Source: Archangium gephyra (lineage in GTDB: Bacteria > Myxococcota > Myxococcia > Myxococcales > Myxococcaceae). From it: a stretch of 64,000 bases of DNA. Shown here piece after piece: positions 51,720 to 61,402 of the stretch (positions are counted from its first letter, which is position 1; every line of letters begins with the position of its first letter). Under the pieces are notes generated by a model. The model did not search any database. It saw only the letters and a program-made list of their open reading frames with translations, and was not told where the DNA came from. The DNA lies in contig QFQP01000016.1 of the NCBI GenBank assembly GCA_003243425.1, forward strand, positions 89,285 through 153,284. The letters run 5' to 3'. A program made the translations under genes and the position numbers.

Positions 51720-52898
51720 ATGACCTCGCGACTCTCGGGACTGGCTGAAGTCGATCCATTGTCGGTTCCGTTGCCGCACGGCACGGAGGTCACGTTGCGC
51801 GTGGAACGCGTGCTCCATGGGCGACGTGTTCCACAGGGGCTGGTGGGTCGCGTGGTGCGCGCGCGTGATGGCGGCTTCGACGTGCTGATCACCGGCGTGG
51901 GCGAACTCTGGTATGCGCGCAGCGAACTCGCGCCACGTCGCACAGGTCAGATGCAGTTCGCGCAGCGGCGCGAGAGTGCGTGGCAGTCGCTGCACCCATG
52001 CCGCGTGTTGGAAGCGACGGTCGGGAGCAACGCGTGGGGCCTGGCCGAAGCCGGCAGCGACACCGATCTGCGTGGTGCGTTCGCCCTGCCCTTCTCGTGG
52101 ACGGGTGGTCTCGCCGAGCCCCCTTCAGATCTCGTGAGTGCCGATGGCAGCGCGACGTATTGGGAAGCGCGCAAGCTCGTGCAGCAGGCGTTGAGAGCTG
52201 ACCCGAACACGCTGGAGCTGTTGTTCGTGCCTTCGGTTCGAGCACTCGACGAAATCGGCCAGTGGATTCTCGAAGCGCGAGACGCGTTCGTGTCGAAGTT
52301 GTTGTTCGGGAGCTTCGGTCGCTACGCGTTGTCGCAGCTCGACAAGTTGTCGACGAGCCAGCGGCTCGCGGAGCATCGCGATCTCGTTCTCGAGTGGCTT
52401 CGTGAAGAGCCAACGCTGACGTTGGACGCACTGGCGCGGCGTCTGGGCGACGAGCAGACGATGCGCACGTACCTGAAGCAGCTCTACCGCTCGCTGTGGG
52501 ACCAGGGGCTGCTGCCCAGCAACGATCTCGAAGGACTCGCGGCGTATGCGCGCGATGGCGGTCGACGCCCGCCCGACGCGAGAGCGCTGCGACCGAAGAA
52601 CGCCTACAACCTGCTGCGGCTGATCGAGCTGGCGCGCGGCTGGCTCGAGAAGGGTTCACCGGCGTTCGAAGCCCAAGGTGCGTTTCGAGCTCGGCTGTTG
52701 CAGATCAAGCACGGCGAAGTGCCACTCGAAGTGGTGCTCGCGGAAGCCGAAGCCATGTCGCCGTCGCTCGAGGCCGCGCGTGATGGCAGTCGACTTCCCG
52801 AACAGCCCGACTTCGAACGCGCCGACCAATTATTGCGACGCATTCATCAGGAACTCGCGAGACGCCACGTCATGCACACAGGTGCCCCATGGTCCTGA
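51720..52898 (+). CDS. RlaP-type nucleotidyltransferase with extra helical regions
   Basis: 392 residues. An N-terminal domain of about 95 residues precedes a Pol-beta-type nucleotidyltransferase motif EATVGSNAWGLAEAGSDTDLRG, with the G-S and D-x-D pair of the active site. The C-terminal two thirds are helical (LSQLDKLSTSQRLAEHRDL, NAYNLLRLIELARGWL), with KNAYNLLRL matching the substrate-side helix of the RlaP (RNA-ligase-associated polymerase beta) family. The N-terminal domain is atypical. It overlaps the next gene by ten bases, and both encode related transferases. Confidence 0.78.
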   Translation: MTSRLSGLAEVDPLSVPLPHGTEVTLRVERVLHGRRVPQGLVGRVVRARDGGFDVLITGVGELWYARSELAPRRTGQMQFAQRRESAWQSLHPCRVLEATVGSNAWGLAEAGSDTDLRGAFALPFSWTGGLAEPPSDLVSADGSATYWEARKLVQQALRADPNTLELLFVPSVRALDEIGQWILEARDAFVSKLLFGSFGRYALSQLDKLSTSQRLAEHRDLVLEWLREEPTLTLDALARRLGDEQTMRTYLKQLYRSLWDQGLLPSNDLEGLAAYARDGGRRPPDARALRPKNAYNLLRLIELARGWLEKGSPAFEAQGAFRARLLQIKHGEVPLEVVLAEAEAMSPSLEAARDGSRLPEQPDFERADQLLRRIHQELARRHVMHTGAPWS

Positions 52899-53653
52899 CG
52901 ATTCATCAGCGTGAAGTGGCCGTTCGCGTGCTCGCTGCCGAGTCTTCGCGGCGTTCGCACGTCGTCATTTCTCTTTCCGGCGCGCACGCGTACGGCTTCC
53001 CTTCGCCGGACTCGGATCTCGATTTGAAGGCCGTGCACATGCTGCCCGCGCGCGAGTTCCTCGGCTTTCCGCGAACGCCGGCGCCCGCTGAACGGCTCGA
53101 AGTCATCGACGGCGTCGAGATCGACTACTCGTCGAACGAGCTCGGCGGTGTCCTGTTGGGGCTGATCAAGGGAAATGGGAACTACTTCGAACGGTTCCTC
53201 TCGCGCTTCGCGCTCTCGACGAGCCCGACCTTCGAGGTGCTGAGGCCAATCGTTCAGCGCGCGCTGTCGACCCGCGTCGGCCGGCACTACTTCGGCTTCG
53301 CGACGCAGCAGCGCAACGAGTGGGAACGAGGCGGCCGCAAGAGCGCAAAGAAGCTGCTGTACGTGCTTCGAACCGCGACGACGGGAACGCACCTGCTGCG
53401 CACGGGTGAACTCGAGACGGATCTCTCGGTGCTCGCGAGCCGTTACGGGCTCGGTGATGCCGTCGAGCTCATCGAAGCCAAGAAGCGCGGTGAGAAGAGC
53501 GAGCTCGCCGACGCGCTTGCCGAGAAGTGGGCAGCGCGCATCGACGGCGTGTTCACCCGGCTCGTGGAAGCAGAGAAGAGCAGCGTGCTTCCCGTGGAAC
53601 CGACCAATGAGGCCGAGCTGGAAGCTGCGTTGATCGCCCTTCGTTCTACGTAG
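52889..53653 (+). CDS. RlaP-type nucleotidyltransferase, single-domain
   Basis: 254 residues, near the usual RlaP length. The active-site segment is SLSGAHAYGFPSPDSDLDLKAVHMLP, with Asp-x-Asp in SDLDL, then an EIDYSS strand that provides a third carboxylate. The helical region contains RKSAKKLLYVLRTATTGTHLL, which in RlaP proteins follows the catalytic core. Its substrate could be an RNA end or a small molecule. No RNA ligase lies nearby, which is the usual partner for this family. Together with the previous gene it forms a two-transferase pair. Confidence 0.82.
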   Translation: MVLTIHQREVAVRVLAAESSRRSHVVISLSGAHAYGFPSPDSDLDLKAVHMLPAREFLGFPRTPAPAERLEVIDGVEIDYSSNELGGVLLGLIKGNGNYFERFLSRFALSTSPTFEVLRPIVQRALSTRVGRHYFGFATQQRNEWERGGRKSAKKLLYVLRTATTGTHLLRTGELETDLSVLASRYGLGDAVELIEAKKRGEKSELADALAEKWAARIDGVFTRLVEAEKSSVLPVEPTNEAELEAALIALRST

Positions 53654-53662
53654 ACTCGCGGC

Positions 53663-55200
53663 ATGAGCGAGCCGATCAAGCCGACGGGGCCGGAGCTGAC
53701 GCAGGGCATCGAAGCCAGTGAAGTCCCCGAAGGAGGTGTGCTCGTCGGCCAGGCGGCAGGCGAGCCCGTTCTTCTCGTTCGTCAGGGCAGCGAGGTGTTC
53801 GCCATCGCAGCCGGCTGCGGTCACTACGGCGCCCCGCTCGCAGACGGAATCATCGTCGGCGATCAGCTTCGCTGCCCGTGGCATCACGCCGCGTTCGATG
53901 TGCGGACCGGCGAAGCCGTTTGCGCTCCGTCGGTTCGTCACATCGACACGTGGGAGGTGACCACGGAGGGCACGCGCGTTCGTGTCGGCGCGAAGCGACC
54001 GCAGTTCTCCGGGCGTTCCGGTGCGACGGGGCCGTCGTCGGTGGTGATCATCGGAGCCGGCGCAGCGGGTGACGCTGCGGCCGAACGCCTGCGCCGCGAG
54101 GGGTACACGGGCCGATCACGATGGTGTCGAAGCACGGCGAAGCGCCGCCGCTCGACCGCCCCAACCTCTCGAAGGACTACCTGGCCGGCACGGCTCCGGA
54201 AGAGTGGATTCCGCTGAGGGGCGCTGCCTCCTACGTCGAGAAGAAGATCGATCATCTCGACGGCGTTTCCGTCACCGGGATCGATCCGAAGTCGCGCACC
54301 GTCACCCTCTCGAACGGAAAGGCGCTGAGCTACGGCGCGCTGTTGCTCGCCACTGGAGCGAAGGCCACGCGGCTCGACCTTCCTGGCTCCGGCCTGCCGC
54401 ACGTCTTCACGCTGCGAACGCTGAACGACTCGCGCGGCATCATCGCGGCGCTGGGAAAGGCGAAGACCGCGGTCGTGCTCGGTTCGAGCTTCATCGGCCT
54501 GGAGGCAGCCGCTTCACTCCGCGCGAGGAACATCGAGGTCACGGTGGCGGGGCCCGGCGCGCGACCGCTCGAAAAGATCCTCGGCCCGGAGCTCGGCGAG
54601 TTCGTCAAAGCGCTCCACGAGGAGCACGGCGTGAAGTTCCACCTCGGCCGTAAGCCGACGGAGATCACGGCGACAGCGGTTCACTTCGACGACGGCTCGT
54701 CGCTGAAGGCGGACCTCGTGGTGATGGGTGTCGGCGTTCAGCCGAAGCTCGAGCTCGCGAAGCTGGCGGGACTCACCATCGAACGGGGCGTGATCGTCGA
54801 CGAGCTCCTGCGCACCAGCGACGCGAGCATCTACGCGGCGGGCGACATCGCGCGCTTCCCAGCAGGCGCCGAGACGTGGCGCATCGAGCACTGGGTGGTC
54901 GCCCAGCAGCAGGGCCACACCGCCGCGCTCAACATGCTCGGCAAACAGCGCGCGTACCGTGACGTGCCGTTCTTCTGGAGCCAGCACTACGACGTGCCGG
55001 TGAACTACGTCGGGCACGCAGAATCGTTCGATCGAGTTCAAGTCGCTGGCGATCTGTCGAAGCGCGATGCGCTCGTCGCGTACTGGAAGTCGGGAAAGAT
55101 CGTCGCCGTCGCCACGGTGTATCGAGATCGCGACTGCCTGCTCGCAGAAGACGCGTTGGCGCGTGGAGATCAGGCGGCGCTCGAACGGCTACTTCGCTGA
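53663..55200 (+). pseudogene. Rieske-ferredoxin / FAD-dependent reductase, interrupted by frameshift
   Basis: The N-terminal part (ATG 53663) has a Rieske [2Fe-2S] domain with CGHYG and CPWHH ligand motifs, then the FAD-binding start VVIIGAGAAGDAAAERL. At 54109-54113 the run GGGCC breaks the frame: the original frame ends at 54217, while the rest of the enzyme (SKHGEAPPLDRPNLSKDYLAG, then GSSFIGLEAAASLR and YAAGDIARFP) reads on in another frame to 55200. Restoring one C joins them as GYTGPITMVSKHG. The intact protein would be about 512 residues, like AIF-type oxidoreductases that pass electrons between NAD(P)H and a Rieske cluster. Confidence 0.88.
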
Positions 55201-55625
55201 CGCGAGCGTGAACCGCGGCCCGCCGATCGGGTGCATTCCGAACAGCAACGTCGCCCGGTTCCGCAGTAGCCGAAGTGCATCGTCACGCCTGACTGGGCGA
55301 GCACGCCTTCGACTTCGCGATACGTCGGCGTGCGGCTCGAGAAGCACACCTTCGTGTTCGAAAGTGACGGCGCGAGGGTGTTCATCGACACGCAGCGATC
55401 CGGCAGGCGCATCGAGTTCAGGTCGCGCCATTTCAGCGGAGCGAGCAACGCAAGAGCGACGACGAGCGCAAAGCCAGGACGCGCGGCGAACCGACGAAGC
55501 CCCTCAGCCTTGAACGCCAGCAGCACGATGGCGATCGCCGGCATGAAGAACATCAACTCGACCGGCGTGATCGAGGTGAGCGCCCCGGCAACGAGGCCAA
55601 GAATGATCGCATGTCTCGTGGTCAT
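55189..55625 (-). pseudogene. Small membrane protein after lysC, interrupted near its 3' end
   Basis: ATG 55625 overlaps the lysC stop as ATGA. The first 75 residues form two or three membrane helices (HAIILGLVAGALTSITPVELM; GFALVVALALLAPLKW), followed by an extracytoplasmic part (PTYREVEGVLAQSGVTMHFGYCG). After GYCG the frame turns to Arg/Ser/Cys-rich sequence, whereas another frame continues naturally as NRATLLFGMHPIGGPRFTL and stops at 55189. Restoring one C in 55261-55262 reconnects them. The family is unknown. The intact protein would be about 144 residues. Confidence 0.68.
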
Positions 55626-56776
55626 CCGATGAGCGCTTCGTGCAGCGCCTTCGTCAGCGACTTCACCTGCGTCTTGGGGACGACGAGCGTCAATTGCAGC
55701 GCCGACGCGTAGGTCGCGATCACCGGAGCACCAATCGACCGCGCCGTCGCCAGCGCGCGACGTGAGATCGACCAGTCGGCGTTCAGGCCGGTACCCACGC
55801 AGGTGACCGTGCCGTGGTCGTCGAGCACCAGCACGTCTTCGGGCAACTTCGCGCGCAACTGCTCGGGCCCGTGAATGTCCTGCAGCGGAACGACCGCCAG
55901 CGTGCGGCCCGCGTCGTCCCACAACAGGTTGCGGCCCTTCACCTGCTGCGCGTCGAGCAACTCGAGCAGTGCATCAGGGGCGTGCTTCGAAGCGAAGATC
56001 CACACGTCGCCATCGCCGGTGACGCCCTTCACCCGGCTCGGTGACGAAGACGACTGAATCGCCGTGCCGGTGCCCGCGGTGTGCGTCGAACGCGCGTGAA
56101 TCACGATGCCCTTCTCGCGCGCGAACTCGACGGCCTGCGCGTTGAGCACCTTGGCGCCCGCCGCCGCGAGTTCCTGCATCTCTTCGAACGAGAGCGTCTC
56201 GAGCTTCTGCGCGCTGGGAACCACGCGGGGGTCGGCAGAGAACACACCGTCGACGTCGCTGTAGATCTCGCAGTCGGCACCGAGCGCAGCGGCGAGCGCG
56301 ACCGCAGTGGTGTCCGAGCCGCCGCGACCGAGCGTGGTGACTTCCTTCTTCTTCGAGACGCCCTGGTACCCCGCGACGATCACGACCTTGTCGTTCTCGA
56401 GCTCGTGATGAATGCGCTCGCACTTCACCTCGATGATGCGCGCCTGCGCGTGCGTGTCGTCGGTGATGATGCCGCTCTGCGAGCCCGTGAAGCTGATCGC
56501 CGAAACGCCTTCTTCGTGCAGCGCCATCGACAACAACGCCATCGAGATGCGCTCGCCGCAGGTCAGCAGCATGTCCAGCTCACGGCGCGGCGGGTCGGCG
56601 CTGATCTTCTTCGCGAGGCCGAGCAATTCGTCAGTGGTGTCGCCCATGGCGCTGACGACGACCACCAACTTCCACCCATCGTCACGGCGCGCTTTGACCC
56701 GCTGCGCGACCTTGCGGATCTTCTCGGCGTCGGCGACCGACGACCCACCGAACTTCTGCACGACGATGCGAGACAT
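55622..56776 (-). CDS. lysC: Aspartate kinase
   Basis: 384 residues from ATG 56776, where homology begins (RIVVQKFGGSSV). The amino-acid kinase domain shows KFGGSSVAD, TCGERISMALLSMAL, TLGRGGSDTTAVALAAALGAD and YSDVDGVFSADPR. Two ACT-like regulatory regions follow (DVWIFASKHAPDALLELL; VTCVGTGLNADWSISRRAL), which mediate feedback by lysine or threonine in the family. It makes aspartyl phosphate, the entry to Lys, Met and Thr synthesis. The downstream membrane gene is coupled through ATGA, and a divergent ABC transporter operon begins 78 bases away. Confidence 0.95.
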   Translation of the reverse strand: MSRIVVQKFGGSSVADAEKIRKVAQRVKARRDDGWKLVVVVSAMGDTTDELLGLAKKISADPPRRELDMLLTCGERISMALLSMALHEEGVSAISFTGSQSGIITDDTHAQARIIEVKCERIHHELENDKVVIVAGYQGVSKKKEVTTLGRGGSDTTAVALAAALGADCEIYSDVDGVFSADPRVVPSAQKLETLSFEEMQELAAAGAKVLNAQAVEFAREKGIVIHARSTHTAGTGTAIQSSSSPSRVKGVTGDGDVWIFASKHAPDALLELLDAQQVKGRNLLWDDAGRTLAVVPLQDIHGPEQLRAKLPEDVLVLDDHGTVTCVGTGLNADWSISRRALATARSIGAPVIATYASALQLTLVVPKTQVKSLTKALHEALIG

Positions 56777-56853
56777 GTGGCTCCTGTGACGCGGCCGCTT
56801 ACCCCACTGCAGAAAGGTGGCCAATCGGCGCGATTTCCGGGAAATACCCGCGC

Positions 56854-57570
<717 letters not shown>

Positions 57571-57573
57571 CCC

Positions 57574-58383
57574 ATGCGAACCATCTTCGCGATCTTCAAG
57601 AAAGAGCTGACCTCGTACCTGACCACGCCGTGGGCCTGGGTGGTCTTCACCGGCATGGCCTTCGTGACGTCGGTGTTCTTCATCGCCCTGCTCGGCAGCT
57701 TCAAGCAGGCGCACGAGGTCGCCAGCTCGGTGCCTGGCGGCTGGAGCGCGCTGCCTCCCGACTACCAGGAGTTCCGCAACCTCACCGATGGCGTCGTCGT
57801 CACGCTGTGGAGCACGGTGCTGGTGCTGACGCTGTTCATGGCGCCCTTCCTGTCGATGCGCCTGTTCGCCGAGGAGCGCCGCAACAAGACCTTCGAGCTG
57901 CTGATGACCACGCCGGTGCGCCCGTTCGAGATCGTGCTCGGCAAGTATTTCGGCGCGCTGGGCATCATCTTCTGCACGCTGGGGCTCACCATCATCTTCC
58001 CCATCATTCTCTCCTTCATCGGCACGTCGGAGAGCGGCTCGGCGCTCGAGTGGAACACCGTGCTGCTGGGCTATGCGGCGCTGCTGTTGTGGGGCGCCAC
58101 CAACATGGCCATCGGCATGTTCATCAGCTCGCTCACCGAGTCGCAGATGGTGGCGGCCTTCGTGTCGTTCGCGGTCGCGCTGGTGTGGATGCTGATTCGT
58201 TCGCTCGCGCCCAACGCCGATGAGCCGGTGCGCTCGGTGCTCGCCTACCTCTCGTTCGACGGTCAGTTGCAGAACCTCATCAAGGGCGTGCTCGACCTGC
58301 GCCCGTTCGTGTTCTTCGGCTCGGTGATCGCGCTGTGTCTGCTGCTGACGCACCGGTCGATCGAAGCCCAGCGGTGGACGTGA
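57574..58383 (+). CDS. ABC permease (GldF-like)
   Basis: 269 residues with six membrane segments, starting with FAIFKKELTSYLTTPWAWVVF, the family N-terminus. It contains LTDGVVVTLWSTVLVLTLFMAPFLSMR and RNKTFELLMTTPVRPFEIVLGKY, the conserved coupling region of ABC-2 permeases. It forms the membrane channel for the ATPase before it. Its stop overlaps the next ATG as TGATG, so all four operon genes are tightly coupled. Confidence 0.93.
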   Translation: MRTIFAIFKKELTSYLTTPWAWVVFTGMAFVTSVFFIALLGSFKQAHEVASSVPGGWSALPPDYQEFRNLTDGVVVTLWSTVLVLTLFMAPFLSMRLFAEERRNKTFELLMTTPVRPFEIVLGKYFGALGIIFCTLGLTIIFPIILSFIGTSESGSALEWNTVLLGYAALLLWGATNMAIGMFISSLTESQMVAAFVSFAVALVWMLIRSLAPNADEPVRSVLAYLSFDGQLQNLIKGVLDLRPFVFFGSVIALCLLLTHRSIEAQRWT

Positions 58384-59942
58384 TGAAGAAGACTCTTGGA
58401 CCGGTGGCCGGCGCGATCGGCCTGCTGCTCACGCTCACGTCGATCATCACCTTGTTCGTGACGGTCGGCTCCCTGGTGCTCTTCGGAGTGAAGCTCGCGC
58501 TGGGCATCGCGCTGCTGATCTTCTGGGGTGTCACCGCGCGCAAGAACGACAGCTCGGTGGTGCGTTCGGCGTTCTTCTTCTCGTCGTCGATCGGCCTGTT
58601 GCTGGCGTTCATCGCGCTGCTGGCGGCGCTCAACTTCATCGTGGCGAAGAAGTCGCCCACCTGGGACCTGACCGCCAAGAAGGTGTTCTCACTCTCGCCG
58701 CAGACGGTGAAGACGCTCGAGAACCTGAAGCAGCCGGTGCACGTGATCGCCTTCGTCGAGGGCGGCACGCCGGAACAGCTCGAGAACTTCTTCAAGCGCT
58801 ACGCACAGGGCAGCGAGAAGTTCACCTTCGAGTTCAAGGACCCGCGCAAGTCGCCCGACCTCGCGTTGAAATACAAGCTGCGTCAGGGCCAGCCGGCGGC
58901 GGTGCTGCTCGCGGGTGAACAGCACACCATGCTCAACCTGCAGCGCCTCGGTCTGGCCGACATCGCCGAACAGGAGCTCACCAACGGTATCCTCAAGCTC
59001 GAGGCCGTCGGTTCGCAGAAGCTCTACTTCCTCGTCGGCCACGGTGAAGTGCCGCTCGAGCCAGCGTCGCAGAGCGAAGAAGCGGTGGCGCAGTCGCTGG
59101 CGGCGTTGAAGCGGCTGCTCGGTGACGAGGGCTATGCGCCGGAAGGGCTCAACCTCGTGCAGCGGGGCGAAGTTCCGCGCGACGCGTCGGCGATCGTCAT
59201 CGCCGGGGCGCGCACGAAGTTGTCCGACGCCGAGATCAAGATCGTCGACGAGTACCTCGCGCGTGGCGGCCGCCTGCTCTACTTCGCCGAAGCGCAGGTG
59301 GTCAGCGGCCTCGAACCGTTGCTCGCGGAGTACGGCGTGGCGGTCGAGCCCGGCATCGTCGCCGATTCCAAGGTGAACCCCGACCAGCCCTACGGTGTCT
59401 ACACGCCGTTCTTCGGAGATCACGAGATCGTGCGGGCCCTCGCAGCGCAGCAGATGAACGTGGTGTTCGCGACGGCACGCGCGCTGACGGTGCTGCGTGA
59501 AGGCACGCTGCCCGAGATCGCCGTCACGCCGCTGGTGCTGACCACGCCGTACGCGTGGGCAGACCTCAACGTGGGCGAGAAGCCGACCCAGGACGAAGGT
59601 GAACGCACCGGTCAGTTGCCGCTCGTGGTCGCCATCGTGCGCCCGGTGCAGTTGCAGGACCGCCGCACCGACATCACCCGCATCGTGGTGTTCGGCGATT
59701 CGGACATCACCGCGGGCACGCTGGGCATCACGCCGGCCAACCTGAACCTGGTGCTCAACGCCTTCGCGTGGTGCACACAGCAGATTCAGAAGATCACCAT
59801 TCGCCCGCCCGACCGCGACATCAGCACCATCGATCTGACCAACAACCAGCTCGAAGGCATCCGCCTGGTGTCGATGGACGTGGTGCCCACGCTGCTGCTC
59901 GCCATCGGCCTCACCATCTGGCTCACCCGGAAGTCGCGATGA
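58383..59942 (+). CDS. GldG-like ABC-transporter-associated protein
   Basis: 519 residues from ATG 58383, overlapping the permease stop. Two or three N-terminal membrane helices (VAGAIGLLLTLTSIITLFV; IGLLLAFIALLAALNFIV) are followed by a large extracytoplasmic region: NLKQPVHVIAFVEGG, LYFLVGHGEVPLEPAS, ASAIVIAGARTKLSDAEIKI and YLARGGRLLYFAE. A C-terminal membrane helix (VVPTLLLAIGLTIWL) anchors it again. This is the DUF4350/ABC_transp_aux fold of GldG and IFT52-like proteins. Despite the name these operons occur far outside gliding bacteria. Confidence 0.92.
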   Translation: MKKTLGPVAGAIGLLLTLTSIITLFVTVGSLVLFGVKLALGIALLIFWGVTARKNDSSVVRSAFFFSSSIGLLLAFIALLAALNFIVAKKSPTWDLTAKKVFSLSPQTVKTLENLKQPVHVIAFVEGGTPEQLENFFKRYAQGSEKFTFEFKDPRKSPDLALKYKLRQGQPAAVLLAGEQHTMLNLQRLGLADIAEQELTNGILKLEAVGSQKLYFLVGHGEVPLEPASQSEEAVAQSLAALKRLLGDEGYAPEGLNLVQRGEVPRDASAIVIAGARTKLSDAEIKIVDEYLARGGRLLYFAEAQVVSGLEPLLAEYGVAVEPGIVADSKVNPDQPYGVYTPFFGDHEIVRALAAQQMNVVFATARALTVLREGTLPEIAVTPLVLTTPYAWADLNVGEKPTQDEGERTGQLPLVVAIVRPVQLQDRRTDITRIVVFGDSDITAGTLGITPANLNLVLNAFAWCTQQIQKITIRPPDRDISTIDLTNNQLEGIRLVSMDVVPTLLLAIGLTIWLTRKSR

Positions 59943-61402
59943 CACAGAGCTCGAAGTTGCTGCTGCAGGTGCTGGTGCTGGTGCTGATCGCCGGAGGTCT
60001 CGGCGGCTACGCGTACTTCGGCGTCTTCAAGCCTGATGAAGCCCGGCAACGAAAAGCCGACCACGACCTCCGATTGTTCGCGCCCCAGAAGCTCGACGAG
60101 AAGGTCGATGGCGGCGCGCCGCCGGCAGAGTTCACGCACCTGGTGGTGACGTTCAACGGCGAGACCACCGAGCTGGAACGTGAACCGGGGCAGCCCTGGT
60201 ACATCGTGAAGCCGGTTCGCACGCGCGCCGATCACCTGATCGTCGACGGCCTCATCAGCCAGCTGCAGAGCGCGAAGTTCAAGGACACCATCGACGAGGC
60301 CCCTGACTCGGCGGCGCTCGCGAAGTACGGGCTCGATCAGCCGAAGTTCGTGGTCGAAGCGACGGCCAACGTCGCCGGCGAAGAGCGCTCGGTGAAGATC
60401 TTCGGGGGCATCGAGAACACCTTCGATGGCTCGGTGTTCGTGCGCCGCAACGACGAGAAGGCGGTCTACAGCGCGCCGGGCGGCGTGCGGTTCGCGCTCG
60501 GCAAGAACACCTTCGACCTGCGCGACAAGACGCCCTTCGCCATCGAAGAATCGAAGCTGGAGCGCTTGAGCGTCAGCTCGGTCAACAAGAACGAATACGA
60601 GCTGGTTCGTGAAGGAAAGCGCTGGAAGCTGACGCGGCCCGCCGACGAGCTCGCCGACGCCACCAACGTCGCCACCATGATCGCCGCGGCCTCGAGCGAT
60701 CGCGCGGTGAGGTTCTTCGACGACACGCCGGCCAATCGCAAGGCGCTCGGCCTCGACGCGCCGATTCTCAAGGCCACCCTCACCCTCGCCGGCGGCAAGA
60801 GCGCGAAGCTCAGCGCGAGCCGGGTGGTCGCTGACGGTGGCGACCTGTTCTACGGCCTGCGGGAAGACGACGAAGGCACCACGCTGGCGCAGATGAGCGC
60901 CAGCGCGCTCACGCTCGATCGCAACGTCGAAGAGCTCCGCGATCAGGCCGTGCTGCAGTTCAAGCGCGAGCTGGTCACCAGAATGGTGTTCCACGACAGC
61001 GACGGCAGCGAGGTGGTCGTCGAGAAAGACAGCGTCGATGCGTCGGCCGACAGCTGGCGCATCACGAAGCCCAGGCCCGCGAAGGCGAAGGTCTTCAAGA
61101 TCACCGGCGCCCTGTGGACGCTCAGCAACTTCAAGGCGCTCGCCAAGGGCGAACAGAAGCCCGGGGACTGGGCGAAGTACGGCATCGGCGAGAAGTCGCG
61201 CTGGGCCGCGGTCTATGGCGAAGACGGCAAGGAGCTCGCGCGCCTCACCATCGGCAACCTCGTGGAGGGCACGCCGAGCGCGTACTGGGTGCGCGGCGCG
61301 CGCGATCAGGTGATGCAGAGCGACGGCAGCCGTTTCGGTGAGCTGCCGTTTCAACTCGCGGTCGTGGCCGACGAGCCCGACGCGGGCGTCACTTCCCCTT
61401 GA
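59939..61402 (+). CDS. DUF4340 protein, fourth gene of the Gld-like operon
   Basis: 487 residues from ATG 59939, which overlaps the GldG-like stop (ATGA); the longer upstream frame is not real. One N-terminal membrane helix (LLQVLVLVLIAGGLGGYAYFG) places the rest outside. The body is repeats of the DUF4340 type: HLVVTFNGETTELERE, PWYIVKPVRTRADHLIVDGL, LAKYGLDQPKFVV and KRWKLTRPADELADATNV. DUF4340 genes almost always follow GldA-F-G sets, so this protein probably works with the exporter. It ends 14 bases inside the convergent uridine kinase gene. Confidence 0.93.
   Translation: MTQSSKLLLQVLVLVLIAGGLGGYAYFGVFKPDEARQRKADHDLRLFAPQKLDEKVDGGAPPAEFTHLVVTFNGETTELEREPGQPWYIVKPVRTRADHLIVDGLISQLQSAKFKDTIDEAPDSAALAKYGLDQPKFVVEATANVAGEERSVKIFGGIENTFDGSVFVRRNDEKAVYSAPGGVRFALGKNTFDLRDKTPFAIEESKLERLSVSSVNKNEYELVREGKRWKLTRPADELADATNVATMIAAASSDRAVRFFDDTPANRKALGLDAPILKATLTLAGGKSAKLSASRVVADGGDLFYGLREDDEGTTLAQMSASALTLDRNVEELRDQAVLQFKRELVTRMVFHDSDGSEVVVEKDSVDASADSWRITKPRPAKAKVFKITGALWTLSNFKALAKGEQKPGDWAKYGIGEKSRWAAVYGEDGKELARLTIGNLVEGTPSAYWVRGARDQVMQSDGSRFGELPFQLAVVADEPDAGVTSP

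Noticed and set aside
50444..53653. Carotenoid biosynthesis cluster
   Set aside because: Only one, shortened CrtY-like gene is present. The neighbours are a DUF6157 protein and nucleotidyltransferases.
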